Source: Nostoc linckia NIES-25 (GTDB lineage: Bacteria; Cyanobacteriota; Cyanobacteriia; Cyanobacteriales; Nostocaceae). Taken from it: a stretch of 64,000 bases of DNA. Position numbers and translations under genes: made by a program. The notes beneath the pieces were generated by a model, which made no database searches, was not told the DNA's origin, and was given only the letters and a program-made list of their open reading frames with translations. Below, one piece after another: positions 1-7,982 of the stretch. Each line of letters begins with the position of its first letter. Position 1 is the first letter of the stretch. The stretch lies in contig NZ_AP018223.1 in assembly GCF_002368035.1 (NCBI RefSeq), forward strand, positions 970,449-1,034,448, given 5' to 3'.

Positions 1-819
1 TCCGCTGTCCAGAACTCAGAGGCTAGTTTGCGGGATGCAGAAGCTTTAGAGCGAGCTGGTGTTGGTACGCGGTTTGATGTGCTTCGTTCTCAGGTGAATT
101 TAGCAAACGCCCAGCAAGATTTAACTAATGCTAGATCTCAGCAAGCAATTGCTCGTCGTCAGTTGGCTACTCGGATCAGTTTGCCCCAGGCGATAAATAT
201 CAGTGCCGCCGACCCCGTACAATTAGCTGGTCTTTGGGATCTGACCTTAGAAGAAAGTATCGTGCGAGCTTTTCAAAACCGCCCAGAACTCCAACAACAG
301 TTGGCACAACGTAATATTAACGAGCAACAGCGTCGGCAAGCCCTTGCAGAACTCGGTCCTCAAGTTAGTTTGGTAGCCAGCTATGACTTGCTAGATCAGT
401 TTGATGATAGCGTTAGTGTTACAGATGGTTATTCATTTGGAGTTCGAGCAACCCTAAATTTGTTTGATGGGGGAGCAGCAAGAGCGAGGGCATCTCAGCA
501 AAGAGTTAATATTGCGATCGCTGAAACTCAATTTGCCGAACAGCGTAACCAAATTCGCTTTCAAGTAGAACAAGCCTTTTCTAACCAGCAATCTAATTTG
601 GAGAATGTTCAAACCGCTAATACCGCTTTAGAACAAGCCAGAGAAGCTCTACGTTTAGCACGTTTGCGATTCCAAGCTGGTGTAGGCACTCAAACTGATG
701 TGATTAACTCTGAAAACGACTTAACAAGAGCTGAAGGTAATCGAGTCACAGCAATCTTAGATTACAACCGTGCTTTAGCTCAACTGCAAAGGTCTGTTAC
801 CCTCAGAGGACTACGGTAG
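1..819 (+). CDS. TolC-family outer-membrane efflux protein, 3' part
   Basis: The reading frame is open from base 1, so the gene starts upstream of the window; about 272 codons are present. The visible part is mostly long amphipathic helices rich in Gln, Asn, Ala and Arg. It has the repeated TolC pattern: an ER.GVGTRFDVLRSQ helix near the start and its counterpart RFQAGVGTQTDVINSE near the end, as expected from the internal duplication of the OEP domain. The family forms trimeric outer-membrane/periplasmic channels for efflux pumps or type I secretion. The substrate cannot be told, because the partner pump genes would lie outside the window. A strong terminator follows the stop codon. Confidence 0.9.
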   Translation, partial: SAVQNSEASLRDAEALERAGVGTRFDVLRSQVNLANAQQDLTNARSQQAIARRQLATRISLPQAINISAADPVQLAGLWDLTLEESIVRAFQNRPELQQQLAQRNINEQQRRQALAELGPQVSLVASYDLLDQFDDSVSVTDGYSFGVRATLNLFDGGAARARASQQRVNIAIAETQFAEQRNQIRFQVEQAFSNQQSNLENVQTANTALEQAREALRLARLRFQAGVGTQTDVINSENDLTRAEGNRVTAILDYNRALAQLQRSVTLRGLR

Positions 820-876
820 TTACCCAAAACTCAACCGCATCCTAGAATTGAGTAGCCTTTCTCATGAAAAGCCCCT

Positions 877-923
877 AAAAGCCTCATTTTTTCAGTAATT
901 AGACTGGAAAATGAGGCTTTTTG
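877..923 (+). terminator. Rho-independent terminator of the TolC-family gene
   Basis: A 14-bp perfect stem (AAAAGCCTCATTTT at 877-890 with AAAATGAGGCTTTT at 908-921) encloses a 17-nt loop and is followed by a T-rich end. It lies 58 bases after the TolC-family stop codon. Confidence 0.85.
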
Positions 924-938
924 CTAAAAATTATGTAT

Positions 939-1072
939 AGGGCATTGGGCATGGGGAGCAGAGGGGGCAGGGGAAAAGGTCAAAGGTTAAAGGGAAAAGG
1001 AATAAATTTAATCTTTCCCTTTTTCCCCTTACCCCTTTCCTTTTCCCCGTACCCAATGCCCAATGCCCTATT
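939..1072. repeat. Dispersed purine/pyrimidine inverted repeat
   Basis: A G/A-rich left arm (gggcattgggcatgggg and on) is mirrored by a C/T-rich right arm (ccccgtacccaatgcccaat), giving an imperfect 130-base palindrome. Its core (aaaggttaaagggaaaagg) recurs in reverse complement at about 43,750-43,805 and in part at about 55,230-55,270. This is non-coding dispersed repeat DNA. Confidence 0.7.
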
Positions 1073-1157
1073 TTCACGTAAAGTGTCAAAATTGAACTAA
1101 CATAACTGAGTGTTCGTAGTTTACCGCCGTAGGCATCGCTCGCCTTGTCAAAGACTC

Positions 1158-1535
1158 ATGACTAAAGTAACATCGAAAGAAATTGCACAGTTTCGCTCTC
1201 AATTGGCAGACGATCCCAGCGATATGGAAGCGCTGGACTTGATTGAAGACTGTGACGGAGATTTAGAGGATGCAGCGATGACGCTAGCCATCCGCGCAGG
1301 ACAAGAACCAGAAAGAGCAAATTCCGAATGGTTAGATGCTTTGGCTAGAAAATGGCGTGCGGCCATTTGCGAACAAGAATATCGCGAAGATTTGCTCAAT
1401 AGTTCACTTGGGAAGATGATGGAACATCTCAAAACAACGCCAACCTTTCCGAAGATTCTGGCAACGCCGGTTTTAATTTATGTCCTCAAGCAAGGTGTAA
1501 ACAATTTTTGTGAGCCACTGGATTCTTTAAAATAA
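1158..1535 (+). CDS. Conserved-looking hypothetical protein, 125 aa
   Basis: This is a soluble, acidic, helix-rich protein that I do not recognise. The frame can be extended to a GTG at 1110, but the extra 16 codons read through a repeat-like stretch (gccgtaggcatcgctcgcc), so the ATG at 1158 is preferred. The N-terminal half is strongly acidic (DDPSDMEALDLIEDCDGDLEDAA). The C-terminal half has a hydrophobic helix (TPVLIYVLKQGVNNF). No signal peptide or catalytic motif is visible. Codon use looks ordinary. It stands alone, between a repeat and a 600-base repeat-filled gap. Confidence 0.65.
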   Translation: MTKVTSKEIAQFRSQLADDPSDMEALDLIEDCDGDLEDAAMTLAIRAGQEPERANSEWLDALARKWRAAICEQEYREDLLNSSLGKMMEHLKTTPTFPKILATPVLIYVLKQGVNNFCEPLDSLK

Positions 1536-1587
1536 AAGGGATTGGGGATTGGGGATTGGGGACTGGGCAATCAGCGTAAAAATTATT

Positions 1588-1968
1588 GTAGGGGTTTAAG
1601 CATTGCTCATTGGTGTCAACTTAACATGAAAGGCTTAGTCTGATAAGCATTTCAAAATTTTTCGATGGACTACCTTGATTTTCGATCCCCCCTAACCCCC
1701 CTTGAAAAGGCTACGGTGTATACACAAGTCCAATTACCCTCCTTAATCCCCCCTTAGAAAGGGGGGAAAAAGAGATCCAGTTCCCTCCCCTTTATAAGGG
1801 GAGGGTTAGGGTGGGGTAATTCGATAACTTGTGTATACACGGTAGCTTTTCAAGGGGGGAACTAGAGTTTTTTCCCCCCAATTTATCGGGGGTTGGGGGA
1901 TCTAAAACCACAGTAAATTGAGTGTTTGAGCTTGAGTTGACAGGTATAAAGCATTGCTAAACCCCTAC
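1588..1968. mobile_element. MITE-like element with a second inverted-repeat element nested inside
   Basis: The outer arms are GTAGGGGTTTAAGCATTGC at 1588 and its partner ending GCATTGCTAAACCCCTAC at 1968, continuing inward as TGTCAACTTAAC / GAGTTGACA. The same arms bound an element at 25,611-25,831. Inside lies another palindromic unit, about 1684-1902, bounded by GATCCCCCC / GGGGGATC and with arms AAGGCTACGGTGTATACAC (from 1707) and GTGTATACACGGTAGCTTTT (ending 1850). No coding region is visible between 1536 and 2143. Confidence 0.75.
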
Positions 1969-2024
1969 GACAAATGTGGCTTTGCTTTTATACATATTTT
2001 GTATGCCATCCCAATGCGTAAGTA

Positions 2025-2080
2025 TGACTGAATTCTGACTCCTGAATTCTGAATTCTGACTTCTGACTTCTGACTCCTAC
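2025..2080. repeat. Heptameric STRR cluster (TTCTGAC / GAATTCT type)
   Basis: Degenerate 7-base units (ctgaatt, ctgactt, ctgactc) are tandemly repeated. Such short tandemly repeated repetitive sequences are typical of heterocystous cyanobacteria. Confidence 0.75.
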
Positions 2081-2143
2081 CCACAGTACTGATACGCTGT
2101 TAATTAAGGCAAAACTTTTATTAGATTAAGTATTGTAGAATCA

Positions 2144-2650
2144 ATGAATTACCTTGTTGCTGTATTACCAGACCGCATTCAAGCTGAAGCTGCTTACTTA
2201 GCTTTAGAAAAAGAAGGCATAAACAGTACTATCCTGGGGAAGGGGTATAAAACTGCTGACGAGTTTGGCTTAATTGACCCCAAAGACCAGGCCAAAAAGC
2301 AAGCACGGCTTATGGCAACCTGGCTGATACCATTCGGCTTTTTTGCAGGCTTCACCTTCAGCCTAATTACTGATTTGCAAACTTTTGCCTGGGCGGGCGA
2401 AGTTGGCAATCACATCGTTGGAGGACTGCTGGGTGCTGCTAGTGGTGCTATGGGTGGTGTCTTTGTCGGTGGCGGAGTTGGTTTACTCGTAGGTAGTGGT
2501 GATGCTTTACCCTATCGTAATCGGTTAGATGCGGGTAAATACTTAATTGCAGTTCAAGGTTCTGAAACTTTAACTCGTCAGGCAACCAGGATATTACGGC
2601 AATTTGAACCAGAAAATATTCAGGGTTATGGGGACACAAATAGCGTGTAG
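2144..2650 (+). CDS. Membrane protein with glycine-zipper segment, hypothetical, 168 aa
   Basis: Residues 1-55 form a small soluble domain (MNYLVAVLPDRIQAEAAYLALEKEGI) that resembles the short ferredoxin-like fold found at the start of some stress-related membrane proteins. It is followed by a hydrophobic segment at about 60-80 (WLIPFGFFAGFTFSLI). A very glycine-rich hydrophobic stretch follows at about 90-120 (GGLLGAASGAMGGVFVGGGVG), a glycine-zipper pattern that packs tightly in membranes. The tail is soluble. It is probably an inner- or thylakoid-membrane protein of unknown function. The start ATG is the first in frame and opens the conserved-looking domain. Confidence 0.75.
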   Translation: MNYLVAVLPDRIQAEAAYLALEKEGINSTILGKGYKTADEFGLIDPKDQAKKQARLMATWLIPFGFFAGFTFSLITDLQTFAWAGEVGNHIVGGLLGAASGAMGGVFVGGGVGLLVGSGDALPYRNRLDAGKYLIAVQGSETLTRQATRILRQFEPENIQGYGDTNSV

Positions 2651-2689
2651 CAAATAAATCACAGTCTACACATTACGACACAAAGATAA

Positions 2690-2745
2690 GAATTCAGAAT
2701 TCTGAATTCAGAATTCTGAATTTAGACTAATGACTAATGACTAAT
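2690..2745. repeat. STRR cluster (GAATTCT and TGACTAA units)
   Basis: Tandem degenerate units of attcagaattctga pass directly into three copies of a 7-base gactaat unit. This is non-coding spacer before the S4-domain gene. Confidence 0.7.
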
Positions 2746-2760
2746 TCATAATTTTTCAAA

Positions 2761-3540
2761 ATGTTGCCACGAGAAGAACTTTTAAAGGGTGTTGAAAATC
2801 GAGATAGTGTAGCTCGTGTAATTGACCAAGCAGAGCAAGCTATTAAAACTTGGGAAGTAGTTGGGACGGATTTTTTGTCTCCTCCAGAGTTGGCGGAAAT
2901 TCAACGAGTATTTAGCCGATTAACAGAGGTGCAATTAGTTGTGTGGGGTGGATATCCGCAAGCTGAACGCCAAAGAATAGCGATCGCTCGTTCTGAACTT
3001 CCGTTAGATTCATCTCAAGTCAGCCTTGTGGCGCTGGAAATTGCTGGGAATTTCTTATTTGATACCGCCACTCACCGCGACTTTTTAGGCGCAATGCTAG
3101 GGACAGGAATTGTCCGCGAAAAGACGGGAGATATTATTGTTTTGGGAGAAAGAGGGGCCCAGGCGATCGTTGCGCCAGAGTTGGTGGAATTTTTGGAAAT
3201 GAATCTCAAACAGGTGCGATCGGTTCCTGTGAAAACTCAACGAATTGAGATTACTGAATTAAAGGTACGAGAACCGAAGAAAAAAGAATTGACTACTGTG
3301 GAAGCGTCTTTGCGATTAGATGCGATCGCCTCTGCTGGTTTTGGCATGTCCCGCAGTAAAATGGTCGATCTAATCGACTCTGGTGATGTGCGCGTCAATT
3401 GGAAGGAAGTAACTCAAGCTAGTTCTCAAGTTAAATCAGGCGATTTAATCGCCATTCGTTCTAAAGGACGTTTAGAAGTTGGAGAAATTGCTGTTACTAA
3501 AAAAGACCGTTACCGCGTCCAACTAACTCGGTATATGTGA
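2761..3540 (+). CDS. Photosystem II S4 domain protein (YlmH-like RNA-binding protein)
   Basis: This 259-aa protein matches the cyanobacterial/plastid PSII S4 family. An N-terminal YlmH-like domain (about 1-180, with QLVVWGGYPQAERQRIAIAR in the middle) precedes a C-terminal S4 RNA-binding domain of about 65 residues. The S4 signature is LRLDAIASAGFGMSRSKMV followed by IDSGDVRVNWKEV and a basic end. The family is full length here and usually single copy in oxygenic phototrophs. S4 proteins bind structured RNA, often ribosomal; a link to photosystem II assembly or repair is the family's name-giving association and is not shown by this sequence. It stands alone between repeats. Confidence 0.85.
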   Translation: MLPREELLKGVENRDSVARVIDQAEQAIKTWEVVGTDFLSPPELAEIQRVFSRLTEVQLVVWGGYPQAERQRIAIARSELPLDSSQVSLVALEIAGNFLFDTATHRDFLGAMLGTGIVREKTGDIIVLGERGAQAIVAPELVEFLEMNLKQVRSVPVKTQRIEITELKVREPKKKELTTVEASLRLDAIASAGFGMSRSKMVDLIDSGDVRVNWKEVTQASSQVKSGDLIAIRSKGRLEVGEIAVTKKDRYRVQLTRYM

Positions 3541-3615
3541 TTTTTGGTTAAAAGGTAATTGGAGGATCTCTATAATTCAAATTAGGGAATTTTAAAAAAC
3601 ACGTTCAAAATAGTA

Positions 3616-4392
3616 TTAAGTTTTGAATCTTTTTGCCAAAATGTTCAGCAGAACTTTTCGCGGTACTAATCGAGCTAATATACTTCTAATTTGAGTGGCA
3701 ACATCACCAATAATAACCGTAGGCTGCCACTCTTCCAAAGCTTTCAGAGATTCGCGGACTACTTCTTCAGAAGAATAGACTTTTTCTGTACTTCCTGCTA
3801 AAGCTGGAGGAAAATTAGCTTCTGCAAAAAAGTTTGTTTCGATTGGGCCTGGACAGGTAACTAAAACACGAACGCCATATTGACGATTTTCTGCCCAGAG
3901 TGCTTCACTAAAGCTAAGAATAAAAGCTTTACTAGCAGCATAAACAGAAAGATATGGTATCGGTTGAAATCCAGTAATTGAGGATACGTTAATAATACTT
4001 CCAGAACGACGTTGCCGCATTATTGGTAGAAATTTATGCGTCAAATCTACCAATGCCAAAATGTTTAATTGTACGATTTTAACTTGCCTTTCCCCATCTG
4101 ATTCGGCAAAGTCCCCATAACAACCAAAACCTGCATTGTTGATTAATAAATCAATCGTTAACCCCTTTGTTTTTGTGGCATCAAATACACCAGCAGCGGC
4201 ATTAGCTTCTGTAAGGTCTTTAGCTATAACGTCTACTTGAACTTTATATTTTTCTTTTAATTCTTTAGCTAATTGGTTTAGTTTATCTTCAGAACGAGCA
4301 ACGAGTACAAGATTTTGCTTGCGTGCAGCTAATTCCTGGGCGAAAGCTTTACCAATACCACTAGAGGCACCAGTAATTAAAGCAGTTGACAT
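3616..4392 (-). CDS. Short-chain dehydrogenase/reductase (DltE/YqjQ-like)
   Basis: A classical SDR of 258 aa with a Rossmann fold. The cofactor motif TGASSGIG is at residues 7-14, NNAG at about 85-88, the catalytic serine in NVSSITG and the catalytic pair in YAASK (Tyr and Lys, about 150-155). Arg/Lys residues after the second strand (ARSEDK) favour NADP(H). The family oxidises or reduces hydroxyl/keto groups on varied small molecules or acyl chains; the substrate cannot be inferred. It is convergent with the S4-domain gene and followed downstream only by spacer. Confidence 0.9.
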   Translation of the reverse strand: MSTALITGASSGIGKAFAQELAARKQNLVLVARSEDKLNQLAKELKEKYKVQVDVIAKDLTEANAAAGVFDATKTKGLTIDLLINNAGFGCYGDFAESDGERQVKIVQLNILALVDLTHKFLPIMRQRRSGSIINVSSITGFQPIPYLSVYAASKAFILSFSEALWAENRQYGVRVLVTCPGPIETNFFAEANFPPALAGSTEKVYSSEEVVRESLKALEEWQPTVIIGDVATQIRSILARLVPRKVLLNILAKRFKT

Positions 4393-4505
4393 TCTAAATA
4401 TTCAGATGAGTTTTTAGCATCTTTTAGATATTATCCATAAAAAATATAAATTTTAACTACCCAAAGTTATATACCTAGAAGAATAAAACTAACATCCAGT
4501 AATAA

Positions 4506-5105
4506 CTACCATTGTTCAGCCCAATAGATAATTTCTGAGGCAGAACTATTAATTGCAACACCATAGCTATCTCCATGATTCCATTTGAAACCAGATTTAC
4601 CTGTGTCTGTTGCATTTAATACTAATATTTCATATGCATTTGGAAAAGTTTCTCCAGAAGAATCATTGGTGTAAAAAAAAGTTGTCGGCACACCGTTAGG
4701 TTGATTTATATGGTCATTTGTGTCGCCACCTCTATATTTATGTTTTGCATTATTTCTATATTGTGCAAGTAGTTTTTTTATTTTTTCTGGGGACTGTTTC
4801 AATCTAATTTGAAAAAAACTACCTCCTTGTAAAAATCCGGGAGAGTAAGCAATGCGGATATTTTTAGCATCTGTGGGAATCTGATTCGGAAAATGTTTTA
4901 GCTTGCCGGGGTCAGACCATAATTGATTGCGAATTTCTGTGTAGCGTGTTGTATCAGTTATTATTTCAGGTTCGCTAGTATTGCTAAAAGCTTTTCTGAG
5001 GAAAAAGCTTCCTCCGACAATACCAAGGCTGCCAAGGGAAAATAGAACGATCGCGGCAACTTGGATAATATGCGTAGGTATAGCCCGTTGTAGACATCGC
5101 TTCAT
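4506..5105 (-). CDS. Membrane-anchored hypothetical protein, 199 aa
   Basis: A basic N-terminus (MKRCLQR) leads into one transmembrane helix at about 13-34 (IIQVAAIVLFSLGSLGIVGGSFFL). The remaining 160 residues would lie outside the cytoplasm. They include RNQLWSDPGKLKHFPNQIP, a segment seen in many cyanobacterial hypothetical proteins, then an FFQIRLKQSPEKIKKLL stretch. The C-terminus is rich in aromatics (SGFKWNHGDSYGVAINSSASEIIYWAEQW). No catalytic motif is recognised. It is transcribed alone, 114 bases before the SDR start on the same strand, so co-transcription with the SDR is possible. Confidence 0.7.
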   Translation of the reverse strand: MKRCLQRAIPTHIIQVAAIVLFSLGSLGIVGGSFFLRKAFSNTSEPEIITDTTRYTEIRNQLWSDPGKLKHFPNQIPTDAKNIRIAYSPGFLQGGSFFQIRLKQSPEKIKKLLAQYRNNAKHKYRGGDTNDHINQPNGVPTTFFYTNDSSGETFPNAYEILVLNATDTGKSGFKWNHGDSYGVAINSSASEIIYWAEQW

Positions 5106-5316
5106 TGAGTTGGGTGTGTCTAATTTTTATAGTCATATACCCAACTAGTAAACTATATTCGTACTATTGCGGATATCACATTAGAGATATTAACAGAAAC
5201 TTTGCGTACTGAGGGGAAAATTGAACTTTTTGTAAAATTATTATAAAGATAAACAATACTTACTTAGTCAAATACCGCAGGTTGTTCTGGTTGAAGTTAG
5301 CACTTAGTTATAGATC

Positions 5317-5451
5317 GATACGGTTCAGTTAGCGTTTTAATTCCTTTAGATCCCCCCAACCCCCTGATAAATTGGGGGGCTAATAACGCTCTTTTACCCC
5401 CTTAAAAAGGGGGTCGCCGCAGGCGGGGGGATCTTATCTGAACTGTATTGA
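5317..5451. repeat. Palindromic GATCCCCC-type element
   Basis: The outer arms GATACGGTTCAGTTAG (5317) and CTGAACTGTATTG (ending 5450) enclose paired GGGGGATC/GATCCCCC blocks and internal CCCCC/GGGGG hairpins. It has the same general build as the elements at 1.7 and 17.8 kb. The 5106-5500 stretch has no gene. Confidence 0.6.
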
Positions 5452-5502
5452 GTTATAGATAATAAAATCAATCTCACAACTATCTATTCTTTTTTCAATT
5501 CT

Positions 5503-5538
5503 TCCCGATTGAGTAAGGACTAAAGCGGATATATAAAT
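5503..5538 (+). promoter_or_regulatory. Predicted promoter of sRNA copy 1
   Basis: The box TCCCGA at 5503-5508 is centred 34.5 bases before the conserved GTAGATGCAC start, with an AT-rich -10-like ATATAAAT at 5531-5538. It is a degenerate version of the TCCGGA box in copy 3. Confidence 0.45.
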
Positions 5539-5539
5539 A

Positions 5540-5597
5540 GTAGATGCACCTTAATTAAATCACAGCCCTCAGCTTTTAGGTGGGGGCTTTATTTATT
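5540..5597 (+). ncRNA. Tandem small RNA, copy 1 (NsiR1-like organisation)
   Basis: This unit of about 58 nt starts with GTAGATGCACCTTAAT and ends in a terminator hairpin, GCCCTCA...TGGGGGC, followed by TTTATTTATT. The same unit recurs at 5687 and 5832 with the same spacing to an upstream box. The hairpin sequence differs between copies but pairing is kept. There is no open reading frame of note. It is predicted to be a short transcript on the plus strand; the regulatory target is unknown. Confidence 0.6.
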
Positions 5598-5649
5598 GCC
5601 GAGAATTTTTATTCTTAAAAATTAAAATTTTCTATAAAAGTCAAATTTG

Positions 5650-5685
5650 CCCGGATAAAGCAAGAGTGAAAACGGATTAATAAAT
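5650..5685 (+). promoter_or_regulatory. Predicted promoter of sRNA copy 2
   Basis: CCCGGA at 5650-5655 is centred 34.5 bases before the conserved G at 5687, with TTAATAAAT at 5677-5685 as the -10 region. Confidence 0.5.
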
Positions 5686-5686
5686 A

Positions 5687-5745
5687 GTAGATGCACCTTA
5701 ATAAATTTATTGCCCCTAGCTTTTAGTTGGGGGCTTTATTTATTG
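5687..5745 (+). ncRNA. Tandem small RNA, copy 2
   Basis: Starts GTAGATGCACCTTAAT, as in copy 1, and lies 147 bases downstream of it. The terminator is GCCCCTAGC-TTTTA-GTTGGGGGC followed by TTTATTTATT, with a longer stem than copy 1. The base changes relative to copy 1 keep the stem paired, which supports an RNA function. Confidence 0.6.
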
Positions 5746-5794
5746 TTGATAATTTTTGCTTTGGAAGTAAAAAATGCTTAAAAAATAAATTTTT

Positions 5795-5830
5795 TCCGGA
5801 TAGAACAATAATTAAAGAGGATTAATAAAT
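5795..5830 (+). promoter_or_regulatory. Predicted DIF-type promoter of sRNA copy 3
   Basis: A perfect TCCGGA at 5795-5800 is centred 34.5 bases before the conserved G at 5832, with TTAATAAAT at 5822-5830. A TCCGGA centred near -35 is the known consensus of heterocyst-associated DIF promoters in Anabaena. Confidence 0.55.
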
Positions 5831-5831
5831 G

Positions 5832-5893
5832 GTAGATGCACTCTAATAAATCACATAAGTCTTAGCCCTCAGCCTTTGGGTTGGGGCTTTTAT
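5832..5893 (+). ncRNA. Tandem small RNA, copy 3
   Basis: Starts GTAGATGCACTCTAATAAAT, 145 bases after copy 2, with a slightly longer middle. The hairpin is AGCCCTC-AGCC-TTTG-GGTT-GGGGCT followed by TTTATTATTT. Its end touches the stop codon of the convergent ExoD-family gene, so the hairpin may also limit that transcript. Confidence 0.6.
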
Positions 5894-6498
5894 TATTTAA
5901 ATATAGATGGTAGTAAACCAGGAGCTAACCACAAAGCATATCCAATAAATCCAAATAGAAAAGTAATCAAACCTGTAATTCCGTAGCCGATACAAATCAA
6001 TAAACCATCAGATTCGATGGTAGCAACAGTCAAAAGTAAAATACCTACAGTGGGAATGGGATTTGTAAAGGGAATTGGTGAGATGAGTAATATTGTTAAC
6101 CAAGTGATACAAAGCCCATTGATTCGCCAAGTCAAAGGATTATGAGCTATTTTTCTCAATCGGGGACGGGTGATTTTCTGTAAAACTTTAGTCAGGCGGC
6201 CTAGGTTTTGTAAAAGTAACTCGGCAAAGCGACGAGGAAATTTGTAGTTAGCGATTCTTTTTGGTAGCCAAGGCGATCGCCTTCCTAAAAGCATTTGCAC
6301 TGACAACAGCAAACAAGCACCACCAAAAGGGCCAGTTAATCCCGGTGGCATGGGAAACAAAAACGGCAATACTAATAATGTAATTACTAGGCTAAACCCT
6401 CGTTCTGAGGTTTCAGCCAGAATATCGCCTAGAGTCAGGGGTTGTTCGGCTAGGCGTTCTAACAAAGATTTTATATCTTGAGAAAATCTCAGATGCAT
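5893..6498 (-). CDS. ExoD-family membrane protein
   Basis: This 201-aa protein fits the ExoD (exopolysaccharide synthesis) family in length and motifs: an N-terminal soluble stretch, then GDILAETSERGFSLVITLLVLPFLFP and several hydrophobic segments. Segments lie at about 35-55, 60-75, 125-150 and 160-195, with PFGGACLLLSVQMLLGRRSPWLP and a PIPFTNPIPTVGILLLTVA repeat-like motif. The family is named after a rhizobial gene affecting exopolysaccharide and alkaline tolerance; its biochemical role is not settled. The gene converges on the small-RNA array and its stop abuts the last sRNA terminator. Confidence 0.85.
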   Translation of the reverse strand: MHLRFSQDIKSLLERLAEQPLTLGDILAETSERGFSLVITLLVLPFLFPMPPGLTGPFGGACLLLSVQMLLGRRSPWLPKRIANYKFPRRFAELLLQNLGRLTKVLQKITRPRLRKIAHNPLTWRINGLCITWLTILLISPIPFTNPIPTVGILLLTVATIESDGLLICIGYGITGLITFLFGFIGYALWLAPGLLPSIFK

Positions 6499-6605
6499 TT
6501 GGCGTCAGTTGATGCTTATTATCAAAGGCAGATCGAAGGGAGTGGGTACAGACAAGGGTTAACCCTTGTCTGTAGGGAGTTGAGGCGATGAGGAGAATAA
6601 TTCCA

Positions 6606-6641
6606 AACTCATAACTCTTAACTCCTAACTCCTAACTCTTA
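6606..6641. repeat. STRR cluster (AACTCCT units)
   Basis: Five tandem 7-base units of the aactcct/aactctt type. The cluster supplies the stop codon of the lipid-kinase gene (minus strand, 6639-6641), so the repeat has grown right up to the coding end. Confidence 0.75.
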
Positions 6642-7523
6642 AATTTTGACTTCTGCCGGTACTAAAACAGCTACAGCTTTAGGTATAACTCGGAAATGGG
6701 CAGGTGTGTAAGCAGTGATTTCCCCATCTGTATTAATAGGACGTGGTTTGCGAGTAGACAACCGTATTTCCTGACCTTGAAGAGAGCGTACACTCTGCCA
6801 ATGTATATGCCGCCCTTGTCGCATCGCAGGTAATAATAATACGATCTGCCACCAGTGTTGAATTTCCAAGCTATAAAGATCCAGCCTTTGGTCATCTATT
6901 GCAGCGTCATCTGCCACTGCCATACCACCCCCGTAATAACGACCGTTACCTACAGCAATTTGTACCGTTTTTACACGAATCGATTCCCCATTGATGACAA
7001 TTTCAGCACTAAAAGGTCTAGCTGACCAAATCACTTGCAATGCAGTGGCGGCGTAAGCAAATACTCCCCAACGGCGTTTAACTTCTTTGGTAAGTCGTTC
7101 GGTAATTTTTACGCTCAATCCGAGACTAGCAACATTAAAAAAGTGTTTGCCGTTGACCCAACCCAAATCAATGCGGTGTAAATTTCTTTGGGCAATAATA
7201 TTACAAGCTTCATTAAGAGAGTTGGGAATATTTAAAGTTCTTGCTAAATCATTGGCGGTTCCGAGGGGCAAAATTCCTAAGGGCAATTGAGTTTCAACTA
7301 AAGCATCTACGGCGGCATTCAGAGTGCCATCGCCACCGCCAACTATTACTAAATCAACTTGATGTTGATAGCGGAGTATGATTTCATGAAGTTGTTTCGG
7401 ATGTTCTGTAGACTCTTCAATTAAAGTAAAGCCGAGTGTCTTCAAATAATCAATCGCTTCAGACAAACCCTTTTGCCCCTGGCGGGCATGACGATTTACT
7501 AATAGCAGTGCGCGGGAACTCAT
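6639..7523 (-). CDS. YegS/BmrU-type diacylglycerol/lipid kinase
   Basis: This 294-aa protein has the two-domain DAGK catalytic fold. An N-terminal ALLLVNRHARQGQ strand-loop precedes the nucleotide-binding motif VIVGGGDGTLNAAVDAL (about 58-74) and LPLGILPLGTANDLARTLNIP (about 80-100). The C-terminal beta domain contains the acidic DDQRLDLYSLE motif. Members phosphorylate diacylglycerol, phosphatidylglycerol or other lipids at the inner membrane face with ATP. The specific lipid cannot be told. It is upstream of the ExoD-family gene on the same strand, with 140 bases of spacer including a short imperfect repeat and the STRR. Confidence 0.9.
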   Translation of the reverse strand: MSSRALLLVNRHARQGQKGLSEAIDYLKTLGFTLIEESTEHPKQLHEIILRYQHQVDLVIVGGGDGTLNAAVDALVETQLPLGILPLGTANDLARTLNIPNSLNEACNIIAQRNLHRIDLGWVNGKHFFNVASLGLSVKITERLTKEVKRRWGVFAYAATALQVIWSARPFSAEIVINGESIRVKTVQIAVGNGRYYGGGMAVADDAAIDDQRLDLYSLEIQHWWQIVLLLPAMRQGRHIHWQSVRSLQGQEIRLSTRKPRPINTDGEITAYTPAHFRVIPKAVAVLVPAEVKI

Positions 7524-7982
7524 GACTAGTACCTTTTGTAGTTAATATTTCCAAGTATCCGCATCTGTTTGCTCAACTTAAATTTAACTATTACAAAGTT
7601 TTTCAGGTGCGATCGCAGTTATTTAAAATTTCTTTGATCGATACCTAATTATATTGTTAGATTTGCTCTTTTTTTAGTTCTATTTTGCCTAATTTAACTT
7701 TATCAGCTATTGATATTTTAATAATCAGTGCATAAAGTGGCGATCGCAACTCGAACTACACGTTGGAGAATCCTTTTACAAAGCGTTAAAGCTCCAAAAA
7801 CCGTTGTGAGGATTTTGTAGTATCTCAGGAACAAAGAGTATAACAGTGTTATCTATGTGACTAGTGCCTTAATCTTGCTTTATTTTAGGAACCTGTAAAA
7901 TTGTTGACATCTTCCGTGGTTTGAAAATTGCTATTCCTTCTAATTGACTAAATTAATTGATAGAAAAATCGTGAGGTCATCA
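7524..7982. other. Intergenic region without recognised gene
   Basis: This is a divergent spacer of about 460 bases between the lipid kinase (minus) and the CAP lipoprotein (plus). It contains two HIP1-like GCGATCGC/CGATCGC sites and AT-rich stretches likely to hold both promoters. I see no repeat, hairpin or RNA motif that I can name. Confidence 0.5.

Noticed and set aside
1110..1157. A 16-codon N-terminal extension of the 125-aa protein
   Set aside because: Encoded by a GTG start within a repeat-like sequence. The ATG at 1158 is more natural.
2448..2639. A minus-strand frame opposite the glycine-zipper protein
   Set aside because: Antisense shadow with biased His/Arg composition.
5540..5893. 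Calling the tandem RNAs NsiR1 itself
   Set aside because: NsiR1 lies upstream of hetF, which is not present here, and I cannot compare the sequences directly. Only organisation and promoter box agree.
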